NCBI GenBank assembly: GCA_903840265.1
Contig: CAIMFH010000109.1
Location: 62,001 to 126,000, forward strand
Reading direction: 5' to 3'
Length of the DNA: 64,000 nt
Source of the DNA: an uncultured Schlesneria sp.
Lineage (GTDB): Bacteria > Planctomycetota > Planctomycetia > Planctomycetales > Planctomycetaceae
In this document: positions 17,484 to 26,970 of the stretch, in pieces
Layout: every line of letters starts with the position of its first letter
Position numbering within the stretch: the stretch's first letter is position 1
Made by a program: the position numbers and the translations under genes
Notes under the pieces: model-generated
What the model was told of the DNA's origin: nothing
Database searches by the model: none
The model's input: only the letters and a program-made list of their open reading frames with translations

Positions 17484-20400
17484 ATGAATACGACATTGAT
17501 TTCACCCGCCGTTCCTGCTGCAACCAACTCGCTGCCGATTCCGTTGGCGACGATCCAACGAGCGGAACGGCTGCTTCGTCATGCCTTAACGGTGCAGACG
17601 CCGACGGAGCAGCGAGACGCCGCGCGGCTTGGGGGAATGGTTGACGACCCTGCCGGCAAGGCATTCACGCTGGCGTTGGCCGATGAAGTATTCCGCAGTC
17701 ACGTCCCAACAGTTCAGGCGCGTCGCTGGCGCGAAATCGCGCAACAATACGGCGTTCCACGTTACCTTGGTTGGTTCGATAGGTCGTTGTTGTCGGTCGG
17801 CAGCGCCGTCAGCGCCCTGGCTCCGACAATCGTGATGCCGCTGGTGGCGAAGCGTCTGCGAAGTGAGAGCGCCAACGTCATCCTCGACGCTCAGCCACAA
17901 CGCCTGGACGCGCATCTCGAACGCCGTCGTACGGATGGGTTTCGCAGCAACTTGAACTATCTTGGCGAAGCCGTGTTGGGTGAAGAAGAGGCGAACCGAC
18001 GCCTTGAGGCCGCTCTCGACTTTCTGGCGAATCCGCGCATCGACTATGTGTCCCTGAAGATCACTGCCATTTTCAGTCAGGTCAGTGTGTTGGCCTGGGA
18101 GCAAAGTCGCACCGAGATCGAAAGTCGATTGCGCCGAGTCTATCGAGCGGCTCTGCCCGCCGGTAAGTTTGTGAATCTTGATATGGAAGAGTTTCGCGAT
18201 CTGGATCTGACGATCAGTGCCTTTCAGCGGGTTCTTGATGAGCCCGAGTTTCGTTCACTTTCGGCCGGGATCGTGCTACAGGCCTACCTGCCCGATTCGT
18301 GGCCGGCCCAGCAGTCGCTCGTCCGTTGGGCGCAGCAGCGGGTCGCTGACGGTGGTGCCGATATCAAGATCCGGCTCGTCAAGGGGGCCAATCTGGCGAT
18401 GGAGACGGTCGAAGCCGAACTGCACGGCTGGTATCCGGCTCCGTATGCCAGCAAAGCGGAAACGGACGCGAACTTTCGCAGAATGCTTGAATTTGGCTGT
18501 CGACCAGAGAATGCGGCGGCCGTCCGATTGGGGGTGGCGACGCACAACCTGTTTGATGCCGCACTCGCCTTGGAACTGAGGGAACGATACCAGACCGAGC
18601 ATCGCGTCGAACTGGAGATGCTGGAAGGGATGGCGAATCACCAGGCGCGTGCCGTACGCGATGCCGCTGGCTCGCTGCTGTTGTACTCACCCGTCGTGAA
18701 GGATGACGATTTCCTCGGAGCCATGTCGTATCTCGTGCGTCGACTGGATGAGAACACCGCACCAGAGAATTTCCTGCGAGCCGCCTTCTCTCTACGGCCG
18801 GGGACAAAATCGTGGGACGAGCAGCGCGAACGATTCGAACGCGGGTGGGCGGATCGCGAGTCGGTGGACGCGAGTTCTCGTCGAACTCTACCAGCCGCGG
18901 TGGCGGGTACTGCCACCAGCTTCGAAAACGAACCGGATAGCGACTGGACTCAGTCACAGACGCGAACCGTTCTACATCGAGAGATCTCCGCTTGGGAAAG
19001 CCCCGCGATTCCACCTTTGGGCGACTTGAATGACGTGCTGGAGACTGCTCGATCGGCGCAACCTGGTTGGGAATCGCTAGGCATAAAGCAGCGACAAAAC
19101 ATCCTGCGCACTGTGGCCGTCGTGATGAGTCAGCAGCGATTTCGGACCATCGCCTGCCTGCAAGCAGACGGAAAAAAGGCGGTTGCCGATGCCGACGGGG
19201 AAGTCTCCGAGGCGATCGACTTCGCTCGTTACTATGCTGCCGAATATGCCGTTCCGAACGGGCTTCAGGCCGAAGCGCTGGGTGTGGTGCTCGTGACACC
19301 GCCGTGGAACTTTCCGTATGCAATCCCCGCAGGTGGAGTGCTCGCCGCGCTACTGACTGGTAACAGCGTCATTCTAAAGCCGGCCCCCGAAACGGTGACG
19401 ACGGCCTATCTGCTGGCAACTCAACTCTGGGAAGCTGGCGTTCCTCGCGACGTTCTGCAGTTCTTCCCCTGTGATGATGGAGCAATAGGGAAGTCGCTTA
19501 TCACTGATCATCGAGTCGACTGCGTCGTACTGACCGGTGGCTGGGAGACCGCCAAGTTGTTTCAAAGTTGGCGTCCGTCGCTGCGGTTGTTTGCCGAGAC
19601 GAGCGGCAAGAACTCGTTGATTATTACGGCTCAGGCCGATCGCGAACTGGCAATTAAGGACCTCGTCCGATCGGCGTTCGGTCACGCAGGCCAGAAGTGC
19701 TCGGCGGCGAGCCTGGCAATCGTCGAAGCCGAAGTTTACGACGACCCCGCATTTCGACGGCAGCTTCGAGACGCCGCCGCCAGCTTGTTTGTGGGCCCCG
19801 CGAGCGATCTGCGCAGCATCGTCACGCCGCTGGTTCAAGCTCCTGGTGGTGCTCTCTATCGAGCAATGACGACGCTCGAACCGGGCGAAGAATGGTTGCT
19901 GCAACCCCACCAGATTGGCGACGATCCTTGTTTGTGGTCGCCTGGTGTGAAGCTGGGAGTGCGACCAGGCTCCTGGTTCCACAAGACCGAGTGTTTTGGT
20001 CCGATATTGGGTTTGATGCGCGCGGCTTCCCTGCAGGAAGCACTCGATTGGCAGAATGCCACGGACTTCGGACTGACCGCTGGACTGCACACTCTCAGCC
20101 GCGACGAGCAGCTATGGTGGCAGGATCGCGTTCAAGCCGGAAACCTTTACATCAATCGTCCGATCACCGGAGCCATCGTGCGACGGCAACCGTTTGGAGG
20201 TTGGAAGCGATCCTGTGTCGGGCCGGGAGCGAAAGCGGGCGGACCAAACTACCCTCACCTCTTCACGACCCTTCGCGACTCGGATTCCGTGGTCCAGATT
20301 CAAGGTGTCGAGAACAGCTACGTCGACGCCTGGAAGAACGAGTTTTCCTGCGAACATGACCCATCCGCATTGCGATGTGAAGCAAACGTCTTTCGATACC

Positions 20401-20744
20401 GACCTTGTCGGGGTGTGGTGCTGCGCGTGGGTGCCAGCGACGTGCAGACTCGCCAACGCGCCGAGCTTGCGGCGAAAATCACCGGAGTGCCATTGATTGT
20501 CAGTTCCGTTGCTGAGGAAACAGACTCGCAGTTCATCGCGAGGTTGCCGTCGCTGGCGGCCTCCGCCGAATTCCTGCGGATTGTGGCCCCAGTCAGCGAC
20601 GCAGCTCTGACTGCCGCCACGCTGGCAGGCCTGAATTGGATCGATGCACCTGTCACCGCGAACGGACGCACAGAGCTTCGGTTCTGGCTGCGCGAACAAA
20701 GCCTCTCGCGAACCAAACACCGCTATGGTTTGATTTTGGAGTAA
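17484..20744 (+). CDS. putA: Bifunctional proline dehydrogenase / L-glutamate-gamma-semialdehyde dehydrogenase
   Basis: A 1086-residue PutA that oxidises proline to pyrroline-5-carboxylate (FAD domain) and then to glutamate (NAD domain). The PRODH barrel covers about residues 60-430, with DIKIRLVKGANLAMETVEAE and HRVELEMLEGMA. The aldehyde dehydrogenase follows at about 500-950, with VTPPWNFPYAIPAGG, Glu705 in FAETSGKNSLII and catalytic Cys739 in GHAGQKCSAAS. No N-terminal ribbon-helix-helix DNA-binding domain is present, so it is not autorepressing. About 120 extra C-terminal residues follow the dehydrogenase, as in longer PutA types. The ATG at 17484 was chosen; an in-frame ATG at 17433 is possible. 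Confidence 0.93.
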   Translation: MNTTLISPAVPAATNSLPIPLATIQRAERLLRHALTVQTPTEQRDAARLGGMVDDPAGKAFTLALADEVFRSHVPTVQARRWREIAQQYGVPRYLGWFDRSLLSVGSAVSALAPTIVMPLVAKRLRSESANVILDAQPQRLDAHLERRRTDGFRSNLNYLGEAVLGEEEANRRLEAALDFLANPRIDYVSLKITAIFSQVSVLAWEQSRTEIESRLRRVYRAALPAGKFVNLDMEEFRDLDLTISAFQRVLDEPEFRSLSAGIVLQAYLPDSWPAQQSLVRWAQQRVADGGADIKIRLVKGANLAMETVEAELHGWYPAPYASKAETDANFRRMLEFGCRPENAAAVRLGVATHNLFDAALALELRERYQTEHRVELEMLEGMANHQARAVRDAAGSLLLYSPVVKDDDFLGAMSYLVRRLDENTAPENFLRAAFSLRPGTKSWDEQRERFERGWADRESVDASSRRTLPAAVAGTATSFENEPDSDWTQSQTRTVLHREISAWESPAIPPLGDLNDVLETARSAQPGWESLGIKQRQNILRTVAVVMSQQRFRTIACLQADGKKAVADADGEVSEAIDFARYYAAEYAVPNGLQAEALGVVLVTPPWNFPYAIPAGGVLAALLTGNSVILKPAPETVTTAYLLATQLWEAGVPRDVLQFFPCDDGAIGKSLITDHRVDCVVLTGGWETAKLFQSWRPSLRLFAETSGKNSLIITAQADRELAIKDLVRSAFGHAGQKCSAASLAIVEAEVYDDPAFRRQLRDAAASLFVGPASDLRSIVTPLVQAPGGALYRAMTTLEPGEEWLLQPHQIGDDPCLWSPGVKLGVRPGSWFHKTECFGPILGLMRAASLQEALDWQNATDFGLTAGLHTLSRDEQLWWQDRVQAGNLYINRPITGAIVRRQPFGGWKRSCVGPGAKAGGPNYPHLFTTLRDSDSVVQIQGVENSYVDAWKNEFSCEHDPSALRCEANVFRYRPCRGVVLRVGASDVQTRQRAELAAKITGVPLIVSSVAEETDSQFIARLPSLAASAEFLRIVAPVSDAALTAATLAGLNWIDAPVTANGRTELRFWLREQSLSRTKHRYGLILE

Positions 20745-20752
20745 TATTCCCA

Positions 20753-21763
20753 CTAAACAATCACGGCCGGCGGTCGTTTGCACCGCGGGGTCGAATGCGG
20801 GGTCGCGTCATAGCCGCGTGATTTCAGCGTCGCGACGAATTCGCTGATATAGCCGTGCGTGACCAGGATGCGCTGGGCTTGTGTCGCGGCCACGGCCGAC
20901 AGCAGCTCGCTGTAGTCGGCGTGATCTGAAAGAGGAAAGCCTCGTTCGACGCCGCGTTTGGTCGCCTGATCGGGCAGGACCATCCAACCCGACACGAATG
21001 CGGTCGCATAGTGCCCATGGAATGTCAGTCCCTGCTCCCATCGCGCCGCCGGGGGCATGATGATCAGTGATCGAGACCAATCCGCCCGAGCGGCATCGCT
21101 ATTCGGATCGCGTGTGTGGGGCAAGGCAATCCCGGCTTCGCGATAGAGCTGGCTAATCTGCTCGACAGATGGATGCACCATGATCGGGCCGATCGACGCA
21201 TCGAGTCCCGCGGTCAATCGCTGAGCCTTGCCGAGCGAATATGCATACAAAATGCTGGCTTGCCCGCGTGACTGATTCTGCTGCCACCAGTCATGAATGG
21301 TCGCGAACGTCACCGATTGGTGATCCCAGTGATAATGCTCGTGGCCGAAAGTGGATTCCGTGATAAACGTGTCGCACTTCACCGGCTCGAAGACATCGCA
21401 CGTCACGTCTGGCGCGACCTTGTAGTCGCCGGAGACCACCCAGACCTCGCCCTTATGTTCGACGCGAACCTGAGCACTCCCCAGGATATGCCCGGCCGGA
21501 TGCAGCGAAACGCGAACGCCGTCCAGATCGACTTCCTGGCCAAAGGCCAATCCCTGAATCTGAGCCCGCGGCCCCATGCGATGCTGCAAAATCATCTTGC
21601 CGGGAGCGGCGGTCAAATAGGTCCGCGAAGACTTCACAGCGTGATCACCATGCGCATGCGTAATCACGGCCCGCGCGACAGGACTCCACGGATCGATATG
21701 GAAACCACCGCGCGAGCAATAAAGTCCGGCAGTGGTCAGACGAAGCAAAGGTTCTCGAGACAT
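20753..21763 (-). CDS. Ligase-associated-type DNA exonuclease (metallo-beta-lactamase/beta-CASP)
   Basis: About 336 residues from the ATG at 21763. It has the metallo-beta-lactamase core HAHGDHA, LHPAGHILGSAQV and VSGDYKV, and beta-CASP features (FITESTFGHEHY, SLGKAQRL, FPLSDHADYSELL). This matches the small mRNA-3'-end-processing-factor-like exonucleases that are usually encoded beside an ATP-dependent DNA ligase and a DEXH helicase. Neither partner is in the window. The ATG lies six bases after a promoter-like -10 element, with no leader and no Shine-Dalgarno sequence, so its mRNA may be leaderless. The open frame extends upstream to 21889, but that part lacks family similarity. Confidence 0.82.
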   Translation of the reverse strand: MSREPLLRLTTAGLYCSRGGFHIDPWSPVARAVITHAHGDHAVKSSRTYLTAAPGKMILQHRMGPRAQIQGLAFGQEVDLDGVRVSLHPAGHILGSAQVRVEHKGEVWVVSGDYKVAPDVTCDVFEPVKCDTFITESTFGHEHYHWDHQSVTFATIHDWWQQNQSRGQASILYAYSLGKAQRLTAGLDASIGPIMVHPSVEQISQLYREAGIALPHTRDPNSDAARADWSRSLIIMPPAARWEQGLTFHGHYATAFVSGWMVLPDQATKRGVERGFPLSDHADYSELLSAVAATQAQRILVTHGYISEFVATLKSRGYDATPHSTPRCKRPPAVIV

Positions 21764-21795
21764 CAGACCACTATGCCAACGATCTCGCGGGTGAG
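21764..21795 (-). promoter_or_regulatory. Promoter-like element, copy 1 (upstream of exonuclease)
   Basis: On minus, TTGCTC, 17 bases, then CATAGT, ending just before the exonuclease ATG. A transcript from it would start on or next to that ATG. The same arrangement recurs at 22355-22389 with strong similarity over about 60 bases. Confidence 0.5.
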
Positions 21796-21830
21796 CAATT
21801 GCCAGGCACTGGGTCGACAAGAGAAGAGAT

Positions 21831-22301
21831 CTACGTCGGCTTCTGTGCCACTCGAATCTGTGCGGCCAGGAGTCCGACGAAATCATCAAATTTCAGTCGA
21901 TCTGGCCCCGCCTTCGCCACGTTGAGGATCACGTTGCCGCCGTGCGATTGAAATTGCGCGAATTCAACCTTCGAGAACGTCTTAAATCCGATGACAGACC
22001 CAACGAAGCCTAAAGCCAACCCAGTCGATGAGCACGTCATGACATAATCTTGATCCGAAAGATTGCGCGTCATAAGTGCGAACGACACCAGCGAAAGCAG
22101 CAGCATGATGATGCCAAGCACGCAATAACCGTGTCTAATCCAAACTCTGTTCGGGTCCGGCCTAAGATCAGCAAGATAGACCGTAGCGTCGAAGTCCGTG
22201 CGTATGGCCTTCCCTTTGACTCTGATCCGATCTGAATAAAGTTCGAAATACCGCCTTCCGTCTACTCGAACTTCGTTGTAAATCGCCAACACGTCGTTCA
22301 T
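21831..22301 (-). CDS. Small membrane protein, two transmembrane helices
   Basis: A 156-residue protein with a short N-terminal soluble part (EVRVDGRRYFELYSDRIRVKGK, a beta-rich PH-like look), two membrane helices (about residues 58-78 and 88-106), and a C-terminal soluble part. The build resembles small bacterial PH-like or DUF6232-type membrane proteins, but I cannot name it securely. It lies 67 bases before the exonuclease gene on the same strand, and its upstream region carries the second copy of the promoter-like element. Function unknown. Confidence 0.6.
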   Translation of the reverse strand: MNDVLAIYNEVRVDGRRYFELYSDRIRVKGKAIRTDFDATVYLADLRPDPNRVWIRHGYCVLGIIMLLLSLVSFALMTRNLSDQDYVMTCSSTGLALGFVGSVIGFKTFSKVEFAQFQSHGGNVILNVAKAGPDRLKFDDFVGLLAAQIRVAQKPT

Positions 22302-22354
22302 CGCAGTTGATTTCAGCCTGGTTGAGGTCAGCAGCGCTCAGTAGTTCTCCACAC

Positions 22355-22389
22355 ACTAAACCACTATGCCAACCATCGCGTCGTCGAGC
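22355..22389 (-). promoter_or_regulatory. Promoter-like element, copy 2 (upstream of small membrane protein)
   Basis: TTGCTC, 17 bases, CATAGT on minus, matching copy 1 near 21770. It shares ACCACTATGCCAAC (plus strand 22360-22373 against 21767-21780). It would give a leader of about 50 bases for the small membrane protein. Confidence 0.5.
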
Positions 22390-22420
22390 AATCGCCCTTG
22401 CCCACTGCGACTTGAGTCCT

Positions 22421-24643
22421 TTACAGAAACTGAATCTCGCCGGTTGAGACATCATACATGCCTCCCACGACGGCGACTCTTCCTTCACGAACCAGCTTGC
22501 TCAACGTGTCGCTCTGTTGAATGATCGATTGAATCGAAGTCAACACGTTGCGACGCGCCACCGTGTCGACATACGACTGACGGTCATCGGCTGTCATCTC
22601 AGTGACATGCTGGCATGTCTCCAGATCGATCGATTTTTGAATGTCGTTCACGACACTGTCCAGATGCTGACAGCCGGTCGCTTGACCAGCCGTCTCAGGT
22701 AAGCAAGCGAATTTGATGGCGGCCCCGACGGCTCCGCAGCGAGTATGCCCCATCACGAGAATCAGCTTGGCTCCCGCGACGGCACAGCTGTATTCCATGC
22801 TGCCCAGAACTTTTTGGCTGGTCACGTTGCCAGCAATGCGAATGCTGAAAATGTCGCCCAGCCCCAGATCGAAAATCGCTTCCGCGGGCGTTCGCGAATC
22901 GATACAGGCCAGCACACACGCCATGGGGAACTGGCCTTCCGATGTCGCGTTGATCTGATGGCCGACGTCGCGAGTCAGTCGTCTTCCGGTCCGGAACCGC
23001 AGATTGCCGTCCTTCAGAATTTGTAGCACCTGCTCGGGCGTCAATTGATCCTGAATGGCGCGATTGGAATAGTCGACGTACTGGATTTCGTCATCCAGAT
23101 GATACTTCGCACGAAACCCGAGCAGGCTGACCTGCACTGACCGGGCCGGTGCAGTGTGGTCCTTGTAGTCATGAATCAGACTCAGAACATCTGGATCGAT
23201 ATAGACCGTCTGGCGAGCGTCCAGCAAGACCTGTCCGCCCCGCGGAACTTCATTCAGCGCCTGGTCCAACATGGCGCGATTCAAGAAACTGACTTGGTTT
23301 GCCAGTTGCAGATGAATGACATCGCCGCCGAGATGCTTTTCCACGATTCGACGCAAAGGACTGCGCAGATTGCTGTGCAGGATGAAACTGACGCTGATCG
23401 CCAGACCGATGAGTAAACCGATCAAGGGGTCCGTCATCACTATTGCCACCACGGTGAAGGCAAACGGCAGGAATTGATAGGGCCCTTCCGCCCACATCTG
23501 CTTGATCAGCGCTGGACTGGCGAGTTTAAAACCAGCCACCAGCAGGATCGCGGCCAAACACGATAGTGGGATCGAATTGAGCCATGTAGGCAGGGTCATG
23601 ACGCACACCAGCATCAATATGCCATGGAAGATCGCCGAGAACTTCGTGCGGCTTCCCGCGCCAATGTTGACCGAACTGCGCACGATGACGGATGTTATCG
23701 GGATGCCACCAATCAACCCGACGACCACGTTCCCGATCCCCTGTGCCAGCAATTCGCGGTTGGGCGGCGATGTGCGCTGTTGCGGATCGATTCGATCGAC
23801 GGCCTCCAGGTTCAACAACGTTTCCAACGAGGCGATCAGAGCCAGTGTCAGTCCGGCGGTGTAGACGGCAGGATTGTTCCACTGTGTAAAATCGGGAAAT
23901 TGTAGGAAACCGAGGAAGGTTTTCAGACTATCTGCCACGGGAACTTGAACGAGGTGTCCAGTTCCGACCGCCCACTGTTCACCCCACTGACGAAAGAGCA
24001 AGCTGAGCGCAACACCCAGCGCAACGACTACCAGTTGAGCAGGAACGATCGATCTCTTGAGCGGCTTGTACCGATCCCAGAACACGAGCACAGCGATCGA
24101 AACGAGTCCGATCACCGCCGCACCTGGATGAAATCCCGCGATGAGTTGGCCGAGTTCCGAGAATGTATTCTCGTGATCGGGCTGCAAGAACGCCATGTCC
24201 CCTTCCGGGTCGGTGTCGCGTCCCAGGACGTGCGGAATCTGCTTGAGGATCAGGATGATCCCGATCGCGGCCAGTAACCCTTTGATCACGCCGGAAGGAA
24301 AGAATGCGGCAACAAATCCCGCCCGGATCAGCCCGAACCCAAGCTGTATCAGACCGGAAATCACGACCGCCAAAAGAAACGCCTCAAAAGAGCCCAAGGC
24401 CACAATTTGAGCAGCCACGATGGCGGTCGAACTGGCGCTCGGGCCACTGACGCTCGTCTGCGACTGACTGAACACGCCCACCAGTATTCCGCCCACGATT
24501 CCCGCCAGAAGTCCTGAAAATAGGGGGGCCGACGATGCGAGCGCTACTCCCAGGCACAGGGGCAATGCGACCAGAAACACGACCAATCCAGCTGTCAGAT
24601 CGCGAGAAAGGGTAGAAACCGAGATCAATTTCGAATCTGTCAC
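22421..24643 (-). CDS. SulP-family anion transporter fused to beta-carbonic anhydrase
   Basis: A 740-residue fusion. Residues 1-430 are a SulP/SLC26 transporter with 10-12 membrane helices (DLTAGLVVFLVALPLCLGVA, GPSASSTAIVAAQ, LETLLNLEAVDRID). Residues about 435-525 are STAS-like (VIHLQLANQVSFLNR ... VLLDARQTVYID). Residues about 535-740 are a beta-carbonic anhydrase with zinc ligands Cys580, His633 and Cys636 and the Asp582-Arg584 dyad (CIDSR, GHTRCGA). Such fusions suggest bicarbonate transport coupled to CO2/bicarbonate interconversion. The start is GTG with GGAG six bases upstream. An 11-base C tract lies three bases before that GGAG. Confidence 0.92.
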   Translation of the reverse strand: MTDSKLISVSTLSRDLTAGLVVFLVALPLCLGVALASSAPLFSGLLAGIVGGILVGVFSQSQTSVSGPSASSTAIVAAQIVALGSFEAFLLAVVISGLIQLGFGLIRAGFVAAFFPSGVIKGLLAAIGIILILKQIPHVLGRDTDPEGDMAFLQPDHENTFSELGQLIAGFHPGAAVIGLVSIAVLVFWDRYKPLKRSIVPAQLVVVALGVALSLLFRQWGEQWAVGTGHLVQVPVADSLKTFLGFLQFPDFTQWNNPAVYTAGLTLALIASLETLLNLEAVDRIDPQQRTSPPNRELLAQGIGNVVVGLIGGIPITSVIVRSSVNIGAGSRTKFSAIFHGILMLVCVMTLPTWLNSIPLSCLAAILLVAGFKLASPALIKQMWAEGPYQFLPFAFTVVAIVMTDPLIGLLIGLAISVSFILHSNLRSPLRRIVEKHLGGDVIHLQLANQVSFLNRAMLDQALNEVPRGGQVLLDARQTVYIDPDVLSLIHDYKDHTAPARSVQVSLLGFRAKYHLDDEIQYVDYSNRAIQDQLTPEQVLQILKDGNLRFRTGRRLTRDVGHQINATSEGQFPMACVLACIDSRTPAEAIFDLGLGDIFSIRIAGNVTSQKVLGSMEYSCAVAGAKLILVMGHTRCGAVGAAIKFACLPETAGQATGCQHLDSVVNDIQKSIDLETCQHVTEMTADDRQSYVDTVARRNVLTSIQSIIQQSDTLSKLVREGRVAVVGGMYDVSTGEIQFL

Positions 24644-25003
24644 CTTGAACTCCGCAGGGGGGGGGGGCCGCCCGAATACTTACGAATTCGTTATATTATC
24701 GTCGAGAACGGTTACTTGCTGCAGTTGGATCATAAATTCTGCCCGCTACGCGCTGGCTCGGCTCGCCGAAGGCCGGGGGTTGGCAAACACGATCAGGACG
24801 CCCTAACATATTGTCAGCCATTCAGGATGAGGATTGTGGGCGGACTCGATTGCCATGGTGATGGATGCAGCCAGCATCCGCGATATCGAGCCGTCACCGG
24901 GACGGGTTAATCCTCACTGAATTGCGATCAGAATCCAGGAACTCTCACCGGGTTGGACCAGTCGTAGCTTGGCTGATCCCGGTTCCTTAAATCAGGTCCG
25001 ATC
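24644..25003. other. Intergenic region with 11-base G/C homopolymer
   Basis: It separates the divergent sulP-CA and zinc-ribbon genes. An uninterrupted run of 11 G on plus (C on minus) lies at 24657-24667, in the presumed 5' leader of sulP-CA. A 10-base palindrome ACGAATTCGT lies at 24682-24691 beside an AT-rich stretch (TTATATTAT) that may be promoter DNA. No gene is supported. Confidence 0.6.
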
Positions 25004-26905
25004 ATGGAAATTCGAATTCCCTGTCCGCAGTGTGGCCGCGAACTGAAGCTGCCCGATCGAAAATTACTCGGTCGCCGAGGGAAGTGCCCCAAGTGCAGCC
25101 ACTCGTTCGTACTCGAAGAGCCCGCTGAAGTGCAGTTGGAATTGGCCGAGCCCGAACCAGCCGGCGTCGGCAAGTGGATTCCCGAGAACCATGGCACCGT
25201 TGCCGCTTCGAGACCAGCTCCAGCACGTCCTCAACCCGCGCCTGTTGCGCCCGCGCCAATCGCGATCGCTCCACTGATCCCGGACCTCGGGTCCGATGAT
25301 GATGGGGCCGCCACGCGACTCAGGAAGATGAAGAAGAAAAATGCCCAGCGGCAAATGGTGGGCAGGGCCGTCGGGGTCGCCATCGCGTTGGCAATTGGTG
25401 GTGTGGCCTACGTCGCCCTCAGCAGCATGCCTCAGAAGCCCGAAGCGGGTGCTGGACAAGTTGCAGAGCGTCCCGCGGAGCCTGCTGCCGCCGTCGCGCC
25501 GATGTCGACGGCGAAAGACATTCCTGTTGACAATCCATTCTTGGCTAGGGGCAATCCCACCAAGGGACCCAAGATCGAACTGCAATACATCCCGTTTGGG
25601 ACTCAGGTTGTCCTGAACATCCGCCCAGCCGAATTATGGGAAAAGGAAAGTCTGGGTGAAGAACTGCGGTATTGCCTGCCGCCACTCGCGAAGTTGCTGG
25701 AAGCGAAATTTGAAGAGTGGTTTAAGCTGAAGCCCGACCAAATTGAAGAAGCGCAAATCTGTCTGATCCCGGGTTCCCAAGGGTCTCTGCCCGATGTAGC
25801 TGCCGTGGTTCACCTCGTGACGGAAGCGAAGAAGAGCCAGTTGCTCGAATTCGTCGGACAACGCGTGGATGACTACGATTACCCGATCTACGTCTCTGGA
25901 GAACGAGCCTACCTGATTGCTGATCAAAAGACGTTGGCAATGTGTCCCAGCACTCAAGCTCGCGAGATGGTTGATGCGGTGGTTGGCCGAAATCCTGCAG
26001 CCGACGGGATCGACGAATTGCTGTCCATGACGGATCGCGAACGACATCTGACGCTGGTCTTCGTACCGCGAACAATTCGCTTGCATTCCCCTTGGTGGTT
26101 CCCGGAAAACATGAAGCCACTGGTTCTGCAGACCTGCGATTGGCTGGGTGACGAAGTGGAATCGGCCTCGTGGAGTTTTCACCTTGGCGAAAAGGTCTTC
26201 TACTCGGACCTGACACTGCGAAACGTGACAGGGGTCACATCCAGCACACTGGACCGGGAAGCGCAGGCCAAGCTGAAGAAGCTGCCGCACGAATTGCTCG
26301 ACACGGTCCGGATGATGAACCCACCTGAAGTGGGGAAACGCAAAGTCATCGGGCGACTGCCAAAGATGAGTGAAGCGTTTGCGATGGCGTCAAACTTCAA
26401 ACATGGGCCGCGGCATGTGCAGGTCATCACAGCGCTGCCTGAACGCGGTGCTCCAAATCTGGCGTTGGGGACTTTGCTCGCTTGGGATGAATCGACTCGG
26501 ACCGACTTCACCAAGGAGCGAATTAAGAAACCATCCACGGATGAAGTTAAGGTGCCCGATCTGATTGCCGACCGCATGAAAATGAAAATGGATATCGACT
26601 TCCGCCGCACGCCATTGCAAGACGCCGTCTCTTTCATTGCTGGCGAAATGAAAACCACGATCGACATTGATGGCGATGCGCTGAAGGCAGGCGGCTTCAC
26701 CAAGAACATGCCACAGGCATTCAAGGGTGACAAGATGACTGCTCAAGAAGCGATCGCCGAGATCCTTAAAAAGTATCAAGATCCTCAAAAACCAGGTCAG
26801 ACAATGGTGATCAGCGTCAACGAGGAAAAGAAAACGATTCTGTTCACCACGAAGGCTTTCGCAGATCAACAGAAGCTACCGATCTATGATGTCTTCCAGA
26901 AGTAG
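25004..26905 (+). CDS. Zinc-ribbon membrane protein with secretin-like C-terminal module
   Basis: A 633-residue protein. Residues 5-38 form an MJ0042-type zinc ribbon (CPQCGRELKLP ... GKCPKCSHSF). A Pro/Ala-rich linker leads to one membrane helix at about 123-141. The external part holds a domain at about 185-420 of unknown type. The C-terminal segment (about 525-633) reads MDIDFRRTPLQDAVSFIAGE ... TMVISVNEEKKTILFTT, like the STN/secretin short domain. Planctomycetes encode many zinc-ribbon plus external-domain proteins. A smaller protein with the same plan follows after 65 bases, probably co-transcribed. Function unknown. Confidence 0.7.
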   Translation: MEIRIPCPQCGRELKLPDRKLLGRRGKCPKCSHSFVLEEPAEVQLELAEPEPAGVGKWIPENHGTVAASRPAPARPQPAPVAPAPIAIAPLIPDLGSDDDGAATRLRKMKKKNAQRQMVGRAVGVAIALAIGGVAYVALSSMPQKPEAGAGQVAERPAEPAAAVAPMSTAKDIPVDNPFLARGNPTKGPKIELQYIPFGTQVVLNIRPAELWEKESLGEELRYCLPPLAKLLEAKFEEWFKLKPDQIEEAQICLIPGSQGSLPDVAAVVHLVTEAKKSQLLEFVGQRVDDYDYPIYVSGERAYLIADQKTLAMCPSTQAREMVDAVVGRNPAADGIDELLSMTDRERHLTLVFVPRTIRLHSPWWFPENMKPLVLQTCDWLGDEVESASWSFHLGEKVFYSDLTLRNVTGVTSSTLDREAQAKLKKLPHELLDTVRMMNPPEVGKRKVIGRLPKMSEAFAMASNFKHGPRHVQVITALPERGAPNLALGTLLAWDESTRTDFTKERIKKPSTDEVKVPDLIADRMKMKMDIDFRRTPLQDAVSFIAGEMKTTIDIDGDALKAGGFTKNMPQAFKGDKMTAQEAIAEILKKYQDPQKPGQTMVISVNEEKKTILFTTKAFADQQKLPIYDVFQK

Positions 26906-26970
26906 GGTGCCTCTCCAGTTAGAAATTGCGGGCAGACTTTGCGGTCTTCCCTTGGATTAAGTGACTCGCC

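Noticed and set aside
18379-19323. Minus-strand open frame of 314 codons inside putA
   Set aside because: Antisense shadow with an Arg/Ser/Pro-rich translation and no recognisable motif; putA reads through with both catalytic sites intact.
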